Assembly (NCBI GenBank): GCA_020052615.1
Contig: JAGVOT010000123.1
Coordinates: 32,174-88,046, forward strand
From: Nitrospirota bacterium
Lineage (GTDB): Bacteria; Nitrospirota; UBA9217
Direction of reading: 5' to 3'
Length of the DNA stretch: 55,873 nucleotides
Part shown: one piece after another, positions 1 to 8,717 of the stretch
Numbering within the stretch: position 1 is the stretch's first letter
Layout: each line of letters opens with the position of its first letter
The notes under the pieces: generated by a model
Told to the model about the DNA's origin: nothing
Databases searched by the model: none
What the model saw: only the letters and a program-made list of their open reading frames with translations
Translations under genes and position numbers: made by a program

Positions 1-96
1 GCCGTCGAGCGTGCCGGGACCAAGAGCGGAAACAAGGGCTGGGACGCCGCCGTATCGGCCATCGAGATGTCCAACCTGATGAAACAGCTGTCCTAA
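1..96 (+). CDS. ribH: 6,7-dimethyl-8-ribityllumazine synthase, C-terminal end (partial)
   Basis: The first 31 codons in frame 1 end at TAA 94-96 and read as the C-terminal helix of lumazine synthase, with the family-typical pattern [15 protein letters not shown] followed by SAIEM and a leucine-rich end. The enzyme condenses 5-amino-6-ribitylaminouracil with dihydroxybutanone phosphate in riboflavin synthesis. The 5' part lies outside the window. It is followed after 38 bases by nusB, a common ribH-nusB arrangement in bacteria, which supports the identification. Confidence 0.88.
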   Translation, partial: AVERAGTKSGNKGWDAAVSAIEMSNLMKQLS

Positions 97-134
97 AAGG
101 AAACCCAGCCCATGATGCTCGCTGCGGTAGCAAG

Positions 135-563
135 ATGAAAAGAAGAAAGGCAAGGGAATACGCCCTTCAACTGCTGTTCCAACTGGACATCCGGAAGGAA
201 AAGCCGGGAATAACGCTCTTTAAACGGTTCTGGTCGGAGTATGATCCTGATGACGAGGTCAGGGCTTTCACCGAGGAGATCGTCAAGGGGACCTTCAAGC
301 ATCTTCGGGCCATCGATGAAAAGATCCTCGCAAGCGCCAAGAATTGGAGCCTCGACCGGATGGCATCGGTGGACCGCAACGTGCTCCGCATGGCGGCTTA
401 TGAGATCCTGTATCGGATGGATATCCCCCTGAGCGTTACGATCAACGAGGCCATCGAGCTCGCCAAGAAGTATGGGACCGATGATTCGGGCGCATTTGTC
501 AACGGTATTCTCGACAGCGTTGCCCGCCTGGCGGGCAAGGTGGAAGCAAAAGACCTTCGCTGA
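135..563 (+). CDS. nusB: transcription antitermination factor NusB
   Basis: A 142-residue protein, the normal NusB length. It starts [18 protein letters not shown], the arginine-rich first helix that contacts boxA RNA, and carries the late family signature [19 protein letters not shown]. NusB with NusE (S10) binds boxA of nascent rRNA and stabilises the antitermination complex. The gene sits directly behind ribH and upstream of purine genes. The ATG at 135 has only a weak purine-rich upstream stretch, but the conserved first helix starts there. Confidence 0.95.
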   Translation: MKRRKAREYALQLLFQLDIRKEKPGITLFKRFWSEYDPDDEVRAFTEEIVKGTFKHLRAIDEKILASAKNWSLDRMASVDRNVLRMAAYEILYRMDIPLSVTINEAIELAKKYGTDDSGAFVNGILDSVARLAGKVEAKDLR

Positions 564-580
564 CGCGAAAAGGGAATGGC

Positions 581-1069
581 TTGGTCCTGAAAGTACTCAT
601 GCACGATATCAAGAAGCTGGAGACCGAAGCAATAGCCGTCGGTTTTTTCGAAGATATCCGACCTCTGAAAGGGGTGGCCGGAGCACTGGACTGGATCCTG
701 TGCGGCGCCCTTTCCCGTCTTGTCATTCATGAGAAAATACGCGGCACCCTCGGAGAAGCCGCTCTGCTGACCACGAAGGGGAAGATACCGGCATCCAAGG
801 TGTTCATGGTCGGGCTTGGACCCCGTTCGCAGATGACCCCCGCGACGCTGCGCGAGGCGTGCCGAACAGCGGCGGCCGTCATTGCAGGTGCCGGGGTCAA
901 GTATGCGGCACTGGACTGCTTCCCGCTCCGGGCCGGGACGAGCGAGGAGTACCTTGCCGCGGTCAGACAGGGGCTTGAAGAAGGCGCCGGCGATCACGCG
1001 CTGGACATTGCATTGCTCGCCCCTGACGCGGCATCTTTCGAACGGATGTCCCGGTTCGTCCGGGCGTGA
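581..1069 (+). CDS. stand-alone leucyl aminopeptidase N-terminal (M17_N, macro-like) domain protein
   Basis: A 162-residue protein resembling only the N-terminal domain of M17 leucyl aminopeptidase: an initial beta strand, then GALSRLV, a GEAALL stretch, KIPASKVFMVGLG, and a late ALLAPDAASFERM. The metal-binding catalytic domain (NTDAEGR-type motif) is absent, and the frame ends at a normal stop just before purB. A TTG start at 581 fits an AGGGA-like site five bases upstream and keeps the first strand; an in-frame ATG at 599 would remove it. The role is unknown: it may be a binding or regulatory domain or a degraded aminopeptidase. The domain match is fairly clear, the function is not. Confidence 0.65.
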   Translation: MVLKVLMHDIKKLETEAIAVGFFEDIRPLKGVAGALDWILCGALSRLVIHEKIRGTLGEAALLTTKGKIPASKVFMVGLGPRSQMTPATLREACRTAAAVIAGAGVKYAALDCFPLRAGTSEEYLAAVRQGLEEGAGDHALDIALLAPDAASFERMSRFVRA

Positions 1070-1092
1070 TCGATCACTGACAGGAGAAGCTG

Positions 1093-2397
1093 ATGATACC
1101 TCGCTACAGCAGACCGGAAATGACCCGTTTGTGGGAACCGGAGAACCGCTACCGCGCATGGCTTCTCGTGGAGATCCTGGCATGTGAGGCCAATGCGAAA
1201 CTGGGATTGATCCCCGCGCGGGCGCTTGCGACGATCAAGAAAAAGGCCGCATTCGACGTCAAACGGATCGATGCCCTGGAAAAGATCGTGAAACACGATG
1301 TTATCGCGTTTCTTACCTCCGTCGGAGAGCATGTCGGACCGGATTCACGCTTCATCCATCTGGGGCTTACGTCGTCGGACGTCCTCGACACCTCCCTGGC
1401 GCACCTCATGCAGAACGCCGCTGACATCCTTATCGACGACATCAGGGCGCTGCGGACGGTCCTCAAGAAAAAGGCATTTGCCTACAAGGATACGGTCATG
1501 ATCGGCCGTTCCCACGGCATCCATGCCGAACCGGTGACCTTCGGGCTCAAGATGGCGCTCTGGTACGAGGAGATGGGACGGGCGCTGGACCGCATGGAGA
1601 ATGCGCGGGAAGCGGTCAGTGTAGGGAAGGTCTCGGGCGCCGTGGGTACCTTTGCCAACATCGATCCCTTCGTGGAACGGTACGTCTGCAAAAAGCTCAG
1701 CCTCGCGCCGGAACCGGTCGCGACGCAGGTGGTCCAGCGCGACCGACATGCCGAATTCCTCACCGCGCTCGCGCTCATCGCCTCGTCGATAGAGAAATTC
1801 TCCGTTGAACTTCGCCATTTGCAGCGGACCGAAGTGCTCGAAGCGGAAGAATATTTTTCCGAAGGTCAAAAAGGGTCCTCTGCCATGCCCCACAAGCGGA
1901 ATCCCATCTCGGCCGAGAACCTCTCGGGACTTGCGCGGGTGGTGAGGTCCAACTCGCTCGCTGCAATGGAGAATATCGCATTATGGCACGAACGGGATAT
2001 AAGCCATTCCTCGGTCGAGCGCATCATCATCCCCGACAGCACCATTCTTCTCGACTACATGCTCGCGCGGTTCACGAACCTTGTCGATAAACTGTTCGTC
2101 TATCCCAAGAACATGGCGAGGAACATGGGACTGTCGCGCGGTCTGTTCCATTCCGAAACGGTGATGCTCGCCCTGGTGGAAAAAGGCCTCACCCGGGAAA
2201 CAGCTTACCGCTTCGTGCAGCGGAACGCCATGGAAGTATGGAAGCATGGAGGGGACTTCTCGGCGCGTCTGATGAACGATCCCGATGTTCGAAAGCACCT
2301 GACCGAGAAGGAGATCGAACGGTGCTTCTCGCTTAGCCATACGACCAAAAAAGTGGACTATATATTCAAACGTGTCTTTACCAGGAAGGGGAGATGA
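1093..2397 (+). CDS. purB: adenylosuccinate lyase
   Basis: A 434-residue fumarase/aspartase-superfamily lyase. It has the signature loop GSSAMPHKRNP (about residues 258-268), the HLGLTSSD segment near residue 90, and GRSHGIHAEPVTFG near residue 138. It splits fumarate from SAICAR and from adenylosuccinate, acting twice in purine synthesis. A good Shine-Dalgarno sequence (AGGAG) precedes the ATG. It lies directly upstream of purF, so the pair looks like a small purine operon. Length and motifs are normal. Confidence 0.96.
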   Translation: MIPRYSRPEMTRLWEPENRYRAWLLVEILACEANAKLGLIPARALATIKKKAAFDVKRIDALEKIVKHDVIAFLTSVGEHVGPDSRFIHLGLTSSDVLDTSLAHLMQNAADILIDDIRALRTVLKKKAFAYKDTVMIGRSHGIHAEPVTFGLKMALWYEEMGRALDRMENAREAVSVGKVSGAVGTFANIDPFVERYVCKKLSLAPEPVATQVVQRDRHAEFLTALALIASSIEKFSVELRHLQRTEVLEAEEYFSEGQKGSSAMPHKRNPISAENLSGLARVVRSNSLAAMENIALWHERDISHSSVERIIIPDSTILLDYMLARFTNLVDKLFVYPKNMARNMGLSRGLFHSETVMLALVEKGLTRETAYRFVQRNAMEVWKHGGDFSARLMNDPDVRKHLTEKEIERCFSLSHTTKKVDYIFKRVFTRKGR

Positions 2398-2454
2398 TCC
2401 GCAGATCAGGAAATGACCGGACCGGTCCTCTGCTCTGTGCGATCACAGGAAACC

Positions 2455-3852
2455 ATGTTCGATAAGTTCCACGAAGAATGCGGCGTTTTCGGGATCTACG
2501 GACACCCCGATGCGGCCAACCTGACCTACCTGGGGCTCTACGCTCTGCAGCACCGGGGGCAGGAGTCCGCGGGCATCGTGTCCACGGACGGCAAGAAGCT
2601 CTACAGCGAAAAGGCCATGGGGCTCGTTGCTGATATCTTTACCGACAACCGCATCAAGAAGCTTCCCGGCCATGCGGCCATAGGCCACAACCGCTATTCA
2701 ACGACGGGCGACAGCATCAGCATCAACATTCAGCCCATTCTCGTCAATTTCGCCATGGGCAGCCTTGCCATCGCCCACAACGGCAATCTGGTCAACGCGG
2801 GCATATTGAAGGCGGAACTGGAGGCATACGGCTCCATCTTCCAGTCGACCATGGACAGCGAGGTGATCATCCATCTCATCGCCCAGTCCCGCATGTCGAA
2901 CCTCCATGAGCGGATCGTGGACGCCCTGCAGCACGTGCAGGGGTCCTACAGCCTGCTGCTCCTCGCCGAGGACGAACTGATCGGGCTGCGCGATCCCCAC
3001 GGATTCCGGCCGCTGGTCCTGGGCGAGCTTTCCGGCGCCTACGTGCTCGCCTCGGAGACCTGCGCCCTGGACCTGATCGAGGCCACTTACATCCGGGAGA
3101 TCGAACCGGGTGAGATGGTCGTGATCAACGGATCGGGCATCCATTCGACCTTCCCCTTCAAACGCGCGAACCCGTCCCACTGCATCTTCGAGTTCATCTA
3201 TTTTGCCCGTCCGGACAGCTATGTGTTCGGACAGAACGTCTACACGACCCGGAAAGAGTTCGGCAGGCAGCTCGCTAAGGAGACGGGCGTCGAGGCCGAC
3301 GTGGTGATCCCCGTGCCCGATTCCGGGGTGCCCGCAGCGCTCGGGTTCGCCGAGGAGGCCGGTATCCCCTTCGGTCTGGGATTGATCCGGAACCACTATA
3401 TCGGACGGACCTTTATCGAACCGCGCCAGACCATCAGGCACTTCGGCGTCAAGATCAAGCTGAACCCGGTGAAGGACGTGCTCAAGGGAAAGCGTGTGGT
3501 CGTGGTGGACGACTCGATCGTGAGGGGTACAACGAGCAAGAAGATCATCAAGATGATCCGGAACGCCGGAGCGTCGGAGATCCATATGCGCATCAGTTCT
3601 CCGCCCACCATGTACCCCTGCTACTACGGGATCGACACACCCAATCGGCAGGAGCTCATAGCGTCAACGCACAGCATCGAGGAGATCAGGAAGTACATCA
3701 CGGCAGACACGCTTGGATACATCAGCATGGAGGGGGTGAAGAAGGTCGTCGATAAGCCGATCAATTACTGCGTGGCGTGCTTCTGCGGCGAGTATCCCGT
3801 GCCGTTCCCGGGGGAACGGATGCTGCAGCTTGGATTGTTCGATAAGGAGTGA
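2455..3852 (+). CDS. purF: amidophosphoribosyltransferase, iron-sulfur (Bacillus) type
   Basis: Catalyses the committed step of purine synthesis, PRPP plus glutamine to phosphoribosylamine. Starting at ATG 2455 (AGGA site upstream), the protein begins MFDKFHEE and then CGVFGIYG, so Cys9 becomes the N-terminal nucleophile after removal of an eight-residue propeptide. The glutaminase motif GHNRYSTTG and the PRPP loop [14 protein letters not shown] are intact. Cysteines in HCIFEF, YPCYYG and YCVAC match the 4Fe-4S ligands of the oxygen-sensitive B. subtilis-type enzyme. An upstream in-frame ATG at 2413 would add 14 residues with no family similarity and was not chosen. Confidence 0.95.
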   Translation: MFDKFHEECGVFGIYGHPDAANLTYLGLYALQHRGQESAGIVSTDGKKLYSEKAMGLVADIFTDNRIKKLPGHAAIGHNRYSTTGDSISINIQPILVNFAMGSLAIAHNGNLVNAGILKAELEAYGSIFQSTMDSEVIIHLIAQSRMSNLHERIVDALQHVQGSYSLLLLAEDELIGLRDPHGFRPLVLGELSGAYVLASETCALDLIEATYIREIEPGEMVVINGSGIHSTFPFKRANPSHCIFEFIYFARPDSYVFGQNVYTTRKEFGRQLAKETGVEADVVIPVPDSGVPAALGFAEEAGIPFGLGLIRNHYIGRTFIEPRQTIRHFGVKIKLNPVKDVLKGKRVVVVDDSIVRGTTSKKIIKMIRNAGASEIHMRISSPPTMYPCYYGIDTPNRQELIASTHSIEEIRKYITADTLGYISMEGVKKVVDKPINYCVACFCGEYPVPFPGERMLQLGLFDKE

Positions 3853-3915
3853 AGGGCCGGCCGAAGCTCCAGACACCCAAGAACGCTATGCGCCGAATGC
3901 CAGATCGCAAAGTGC

Positions 3916-3948
3916 ACACATCAGATCCTTGAGATGGGTGTTTTTTTT
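3916..3948 (+). terminator. probable terminator downstream of purF
   Basis: An imperfect hairpin (CATC/GATG extended by ACA/TGT with a two-base bulge) is followed directly by eight T residues at 3941-3948. It lies between purF and the convergent tRNA-Phe, where a terminator is expected. Confidence 0.5.
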
Positions 3949-3992
3949 GGGTTTGAAACCTCGCGATTTCTCTGAGCTAACTGGGGAAGGAA

Positions 3993-4068
3993 TGGTGCCG
4001 AGGCGCAGAATCGAACTGCGGACACGAGGCTTTTCAGGCCTCTGCTCTACCAACTGAGCTACCTCGGC
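3993..4068 (-). tRNA. tRNA-Phe (GAA)
   Basis: A 76-base cloverleaf on the minus strand. The acceptor stem is GCCGAGG/CCTCGGC with discriminator A and an encoded CCA. The D-arm has the usual TAGCTCAGTTGGTAGAGC form, the anticodon loop is CTGAAAA (anticodon GAA), and the T-arm contains GTTCGATTC. It is convergent with purF. Confidence 0.97.
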
Positions 4069-4096
4069 ATCGGTGCGGGCCGCTTGAACGAGCGAT

Positions 4097-4126
4097 ACAA
4101 TAACAGACAGGCAGGATGAATGTCAA
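4097..4126 (-). promoter_or_regulatory. sigma-70-type promoter for tRNA-Phe
   Basis: On the minus strand, TTGACA (4126-4121) is followed after 18 bases by TATTGT (4102-4097), about 30 bases upstream of the tRNA 5' end. The -35 is consensus; the -10 matches four of six. Confidence 0.55.
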
Positions 4127-4269
4127 GGGAATTTTGGCCGCGCAAGGACCGCGGTCTCGATCATTCCGGTGCAACGCCGTCTTATTCTCATCAAGTTTGC
4201 CCTCCTAGTGATTCCGCCCGCCGGTCTCGCCCACCGCATCAACGATCACGATCGTCCGCTAATACATTT

Positions 4270-4298
4270 TTGACACAAAATTCCAGTTGTGGTAGTCT
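4270..4298 (+). promoter_or_regulatory. sigma-70-type promoter, predicts a leaderless mRNA
   Basis: TTGACA (4270-4275), a 17-base spacer and TAGTCT (4293-4298). The expected start of transcription, six to eight bases further on, coincides with the ATG at 4305, which has no Shine-Dalgarno sequence. Confidence 0.5.
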
Positions 4299-4304
4299 TC
4301 TGCT

Positions 4305-6431
4305 ATGCAGGAAAATCCAGGCCAGCCAGAACCACTGTCCCCGGAGATACAGGAGGTCATGAGGAGCTTCGTGTCTGCGGCGCGGGCCGTGAAGCTCTAC
4401 CCTCAGAACAATCCGATCTATGCGCAGTCCGTAAAGAAGTCTTTTGAGTCCCTCGACAATTACCTCAAGAACGCCATTCGGTATTCTATCGGCGTCCAGA
4501 AAAGCTATTTTCTCTACGAAGATATCCCCATTGCGAAAGACACACAACTGAACAAGGCCATCGCGCAGGACCTGTTCGGAAAAGGTTTCCGTGAGATCAT
4601 TTTCCATGAAGGGCTTACGGAAGAGGAGCTTTTGGGCTTCTACGCGGCCCTTTCCCTTTCCCAGGAAGAGCAGGCGCTCAGGAGCGGGATGGTCTCGATC
4701 CTGTGGGAGCAGGGGTCCACGCACATCAAGATCACGGAGGCGGCCCTCGAGGACGTGATCACGACGCATCCGGACATGAGCAGGACAGGGGCGGGCGAAA
4801 AAGAGAGATCAGCGGTGCGGGTCTTACCCGAGGCAGGTCAGAAGGAGATACGCATTGCCGGAAGGACCCTCGTCCTGGGCGACCTGATCGATGACCCCGG
4901 GAGGTTTGCCGCGAACATGGTCGATATCGCGCGGGAGACCTTGGGAGACAACGAATCCATCGAGGACCGCCTGCACTCTCTGTACCAGGAGGCTGGCCAG
5001 CAGATCCAGGGCATGCCGCAGGAGCAGCAGGAGGCATTGTTCCAGGGTCTTGCCAAGTCAGTACTGGCGATGGACCCGGAACACCGGGACAAGTTCATCG
5101 CGTCAAAGCTCTATGCCGGGATGGACAGGGACCAGGTCCGCGAGCAGCGCGAACAGGAGAGCTCGGCGGAGGGGCCTTCGGGAGAACCTTTCTCCCATGC
5201 TCGTATCCCCGAGGATCTCCATGAGATCATAACGGGGCGCTTCTCGAAACAGTGGACCGTTCATCAGATCGCGGAACTGCTCAAAAAAGCCGCGTCAAAG
5301 AAGATCGAGACGCCCGGACCGGCAGTGGACCCCGCCAGGATCGAGGCTGTTCCGGTCTCCGAGGACCTGTATGGCATCGCGAAGGAATTGGCGGAATATT
5401 CACCCGAGGAAATGGAGACGCTCAAGGCGATAAGCGGTGTCGGGATGGAACCGGACATCATTGAAGCATCGGTCCGGACCCTGATCTTCCTGATCACGCT
5501 GGTGAAGCGGCCGGGGCGCCCGGCAGTGCTGGAAAAGACCGTCAGCCGCTTCTCCAGCGTCGCCCACCAGCTCGAGGACAGCCTGAACTATCTCCTCCAG
5601 AACAAGGATTACGATCTCGCGACTATCATCGTCCGGGCACTGCATCTTCCCGTGGACCCGCTTTTCAAACCCCGCCTTAACGAGGCGATCAAAAAGGCCT
5701 CATCGCGGGACATCATCAGCGCGGTTGTCACGGATATGCGCTCCAGTCAGAAGGCATCGCCTGAATACCTGTCGGCCTATGCCTATTTGCAGGTGCTCGA
5801 CCAGGAGGCGACGCCGGTCCTGCTGGACATCCTGGCCGTCGAGAAGGACCGCGCAATCAGGAAATACCTGGTTGAGATCCTCAAGGACCTGGGAAAAAAG
5901 CAGGTCTCGATGATCGCTCGCCATCTGACCGACGGCAGATGGTATGTCGTAAGGAACATCGTGAATATCCTCGGTGACAGCAAATCGGAGGAGGCGATCC
6001 CCTACCTGGAAAGGGTCGCTGACCACAAGCAGGTCCAGATCAGGCTTGAAGTGATCAAAGGGCTGATATCCATCGGCGGGAAAAAGGCAGCTGTCCTGTT
6101 GACGAGGTTCCTCAAGGACCGGGATGCCGATGTCCGGATCGCCGCGGTCCGCGCTGTCGCCATCGTGCATGGGGCCGGTCGGACAGAAGCTCAGACCCTC
6201 ACGAATTTCCTGATGGATCGGCCCGTCAAGAAAAAAGAGAACGAGCTCACTGTCGAAGTGATCAAGGCGCTCGAAAAGATCGGGGACGAGGAAACGGCTG
6301 AATTTCTCAAACGCTATACCCGCATCAAGTGGTGGAAGGCACGCAAGCCCCAGGAGGAGCTTCGTACGGTAGCCGTCGCGGCGATCGAGAATATCGGGAG
6401 GAGACTTGGCGATGTCGGCAGAAAATACTGA
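4305..6431 (+). CDS. HEAT-repeat protein with N-terminal domain shared with the adjacent HD-GYP protein
   Basis: A 708-residue, apparently cytosolic protein. Residues about 15-125 form a domain marked by AVKLYPQNNPIY, a FLYEDIPI strand and the pattern GFREIIFHEGLTEEELLGFY. The middle is charged and helical. Residues about 490-650 are HEAT-like repeats (for example TPVLLDILAVEKDRAIRKYL, then IPYLERV and VRIAAVRAVA), a scaffold for protein contacts. The stop overlaps the following HD-GYP gene by 20 bases, and that protein has the same kind of N-terminal domain, so the two probably work together. The specific function is unknown. An alternative ATG at 4357 has a closely spaced AGGAGG. Confidence 0.75.
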   Translation: MQENPGQPEPLSPEIQEVMRSFVSAARAVKLYPQNNPIYAQSVKKSFESLDNYLKNAIRYSIGVQKSYFLYEDIPIAKDTQLNKAIAQDLFGKGFREIIFHEGLTEEELLGFYAALSLSQEEQALRSGMVSILWEQGSTHIKITEAALEDVITTHPDMSRTGAGEKERSAVRVLPEAGQKEIRIAGRTLVLGDLIDDPGRFAANMVDIARETLGDNESIEDRLHSLYQEAGQQIQGMPQEQQEALFQGLAKSVLAMDPEHRDKFIASKLYAGMDRDQVREQREQESSAEGPSGEPFSHARIPEDLHEIITGRFSKQWTVHQIAELLKKAASKKIETPGPAVDPARIEAVPVSEDLYGIAKELAEYSPEEMETLKAISGVGMEPDIIEASVRTLIFLITLVKRPGRPAVLEKTVSRFSSVAHQLEDSLNYLLQNKDYDLATIIVRALHLPVDPLFKPRLNEAIKKASSRDIISAVVTDMRSSQKASPEYLSAYAYLQVLDQEATPVLLDILAVEKDRAIRKYLVEILKDLGKKQVSMIARHLTDGRWYVVRNIVNILGDSKSEEAIPYLERVADHKQVQIRLEVIKGLISIGGKKAAVLLTRFLKDRDADVRIAAVRAVAIVHGAGRTEAQTLTNFLMDRPVKKKENELTVEVIKALEKIGDEETAEFLKRYTRIKWWKARKPQEELRTVAVAAIENIGRRLGDVGRKY

Positions 6432-7845
6432 CGCCAGGGTCGAGGCGAGGCAGTCGTTCTATGTGAAGCAGCAGCTGATCGCAGCTGCGAAAACGACCTT
6501 CCAGCAGCTTGCCGGGGTCATCAAGAATGCGACCGTCTATCCCGCCGCGCACCCCTTTCTGCTGGCGTCGGCGGACCAGCTCCTTGACCGCCTCAAGGAG
6601 TTCCTTCTGTCGCGCAAGGAGGTGGCGTTCTATCTGGTCGGTGGCGAACTGTTCTTTGAGACCCACTCGGTGCCGATCGACCAGAGCCTCTCGATGCTGA
6701 TGGAACAGTTCACGGCTCGGGATGTGGGCGGCGTCATCTTCAAGCCGGGGATCACCTGCGACGAGATCGTGAGGTTCGCTTACCTGATGAACAAGGATGC
6801 CGCCTATTTCGCCGAACAGGGCGGTGTAGTCAAGGTCATCGCGAAGGAGAAGATGGTTCATATCGATCTCCACCGGGTGATCCTCGTCGACAAGAAGTTC
6901 GGCGCGGCCATCAAGGAGGCGAAGAAAAAGTCCAGCGAGATCTTCATGGATGCGGTTGATACGGTCAAGGAGATCGTCAACTCCATCCATCTGGACAAGG
7001 CGGTCAACATGAAGAAGGTCAGCGCGGTCGTCCACGGCATGGTGGATGATATCCTCGACAACCGCGACGCCCTTATGGGATTGACGACCATCAAGATGTA
7101 TGATGAGTACACCTTCGCCCACTCGGTGAACGTCGCCGTTCTGTCCATTTCGCAGGGGACCTTCCTGTCGTTCGAGAAACCCCAGATCGCTGCGCTCGGG
7201 ATCGCGGGCATGATGCATGACATCGGCAAGGTGAATATTCCGCTGGAGGTCATCAACAAACCGGACAAGCTAACGGACGAGGAATGGGAACAGGTCAAAC
7301 GCCACCCGATCGAAGGCGCGCTGATCCTCTCCGACGTGCCTGCCATGACACGGCTTGCCATGGTGGCCGCTTTTGAACACCACCAGCACGGTGATATTCG
7401 CGGATATCCCCGTATGGATGACCGGGTCCAACAGCACCCCTTCTCGCAGATCATCGCTATCGCCGATGCGTACGACGCCATCATCGCTGCGCGCGTTTAC
7501 TACAAAGTGTCGACCCCCCCGGATAAGGCGATCAGGATCATGCTGAGCAAGCGCGGCACGGTATTCAACCCGGTCCTGCTCAAGGCGTTCGTCAATATGA
7601 TCGGCATCTATCCGGTGGGGACGCTGCTCAAGCTCGATTCAGGAGAGGTCGGGATCGTAGTGCACCAGACGCGGGACCTCATGCGCCCCCGGGTGCTTCT
7701 TCTCACGAAGTTCGACGGCTCCGAGAAGGAGTCGGGAACGGAAGTGAGCCTTCTTGAGATGGAAGGCGGGCGCTATAAACGCACGATCGCAGGGAGCATC
7801 GATCCGAGCACCGCGAAGGTCGACGTAAAGAAGTATCTGGAATGA
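6412..7845 (+). CDS. HD-GYP-type phosphohydrolase with N-terminal sensory-like domain
   Basis: The N-terminal part (about residues 10-160) resembles that of the HEAT gene upstream, with ATVYPAAHPFLL, a strand GGELFFETHSVPID and a GGVIFKPG segment. The C-terminal half is an HD-GYP fold: HSVNVAVLS, the metal-binding GMMHDIGKVNIP, RHPIEGA, FEHHQH, RGYPR and IADAYDAI. The GYP segment is altered relative to the usual HHExxDGxGYP (Q instead of E, spacing kept), so c-di-GMP hydrolysis is likely but not certain. The ATG at 6412 has GGAGG nine bases upstream and was preferred to a TTG at 6406. It is co-transcribed with the HEAT gene. Confidence 0.85.
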   Translation: MSAENTDARVEARQSFYVKQQLIAAAKTTFQQLAGVIKNATVYPAAHPFLLASADQLLDRLKEFLLSRKEVAFYLVGGELFFETHSVPIDQSLSMLMEQFTARDVGGVIFKPGITCDEIVRFAYLMNKDAAYFAEQGGVVKVIAKEKMVHIDLHRVILVDKKFGAAIKEAKKKSSEIFMDAVDTVKEIVNSIHLDKAVNMKKVSAVVHGMVDDILDNRDALMGLTTIKMYDEYTFAHSVNVAVLSISQGTFLSFEKPQIAALGIAGMMHDIGKVNIPLEVINKPDKLTDEEWEQVKRHPIEGALILSDVPAMTRLAMVAAFEHHQHGDIRGYPRMDDRVQQHPFSQIIAIADAYDAIIAARVYYKVSTPPDKAIRIMLSKRGTVFNPVLLKAFVNMIGIYPVGTLLKLDSGEVGIVVHQTRDLMRPRVLLLTKFDGSEKESGTEVSLLEMEGGRYKRTIAGSIDPSTAKVDVKKYLE

Positions 7846-7913
7846 CCCTGGCGGATGTGATTCCTGAAGGTCCCGCAGGGAACGACCATTTCCCCTGATG
7901 CCCCCCCAATTTG

Positions 7914-7942
7914 TTGACAAAACCTGTTAATTCCTGTATTTT
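7914..7942 (+). promoter_or_regulatory. candidate sigma-70 promoter for the rhomboid gene
   Basis: Consensus TTGACA (7914-7919) is followed after 17 bases by TATTTT (7937-7942). It lies in the 176-base gap between the HD-GYP gene and the rhomboid gene; nothing else is evident in that gap. Confidence 0.45.
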
Positions 7943-8021
7943 TAACTGGTTGCTATCGGACATGCAGCCCCTGAGATATCCATGGGTGATGCGGGGGGAG
8001 CCGGTACATTGAGGTCTTGTT

Positions 8022-8717
8022 GTGATACCACTGAAGGATTCCAATCCCACGGAGCGGTTCCCCATCATTACCGTGGTGTTCATAACCCTCAACATCATCG
8101 TGTTCCTCTATCAGACCTCGCTTGGTGATGATGCCGTTGAGTTCTTCATTGGGGCATTTTCGCTGGTGCCCGCCAGGCTTTTTCACGCAGGAGTAGTGCT
8201 TCCGGGACCGGTACCCGCCGGGATCACGATAGTTACCTCGCAATTCCTGCACGGAGGGCTGTTCCACCTGATCGGCAACATGTTGTATCTCTGGATCTTC
8301 GGGAATAATGTTGAAGATGCAATGGGGAGGATCCGCTTTATCGTTTTTTACCTGCTGTGCGGCGCCCTGGCGTCGATGACCCATGCGCTCATGAATCCTC
8401 AATCGAACATCCCCATGATCGGTGCGTCAGGCGCCGTCTCAGGGATCCTTGGCGCGTACCTTTTGTTGTATCCGAAAGCGCGGATATTGACGCTTTTCAC
8501 GCTGGGGTTCTTCGTCCGCATGATAGAAGTTCCGGCCATGGTGGTCCTGGGATTCTGGTTCGTGTTCCAGTTCCTGAGTGCAGTCGTTGCGAAAGGCGCC
8601 GGCGGTGTTGCATGGTATGCGCACATCGGCGGTTTTCTTGCCGGGCTGGCGCTCATTATATTGTTCAAACGGAGCGATGTCCCGTTCGGGGGCAAGAGGA
8701 GATACCGCACCCTATGA
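8022..8717 (+). CDS. rhomboid-family intramembrane serine protease
   Basis: A 231-residue polytopic membrane protein. The catalytic serine is in MIGASGAVSGILGAY and the partner histidine in WYAHIGGFLAG. FLHGGLFHLIGNMLYLWIFG is the usual HxxxxHxxxN segment of the second membrane helix. Six membrane helices can be seen. Rhomboids cleave membrane-anchored substrates within the bilayer; the substrate cannot be deduced. It starts at a GTG with GAGG upstream, and its stop overlaps the next start (ATGA), so the following zinc-ribbon/receiver gene is translationally coupled. Confidence 0.9.
   Translation: MIPLKDSNPTERFPIITVVFITLNIIVFLYQTSLGDDAVEFFIGAFSLVPARLFHAGVVLPGPVPAGITIVTSQFLHGGLFHLIGNMLYLWIFGNNVEDAMGRIRFIVFYLLCGALASMTHALMNPQSNIPMIGASGAVSGILGAYLLLYPKARILTLFTLGFFVRMIEVPAMVVLGFWFVFQFLSAVVAKGAGGVAWYAHIGGFLAGLALIILFKRSDVPFGGKRRYRTL

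Noticed and set aside
2413-2454. An earlier ATG for purF
   Set aside because: It would put 14 unrelated residues before the short propeptide; ATG 2455 has a better ribosome site and normal distance to the catalytic cysteine.
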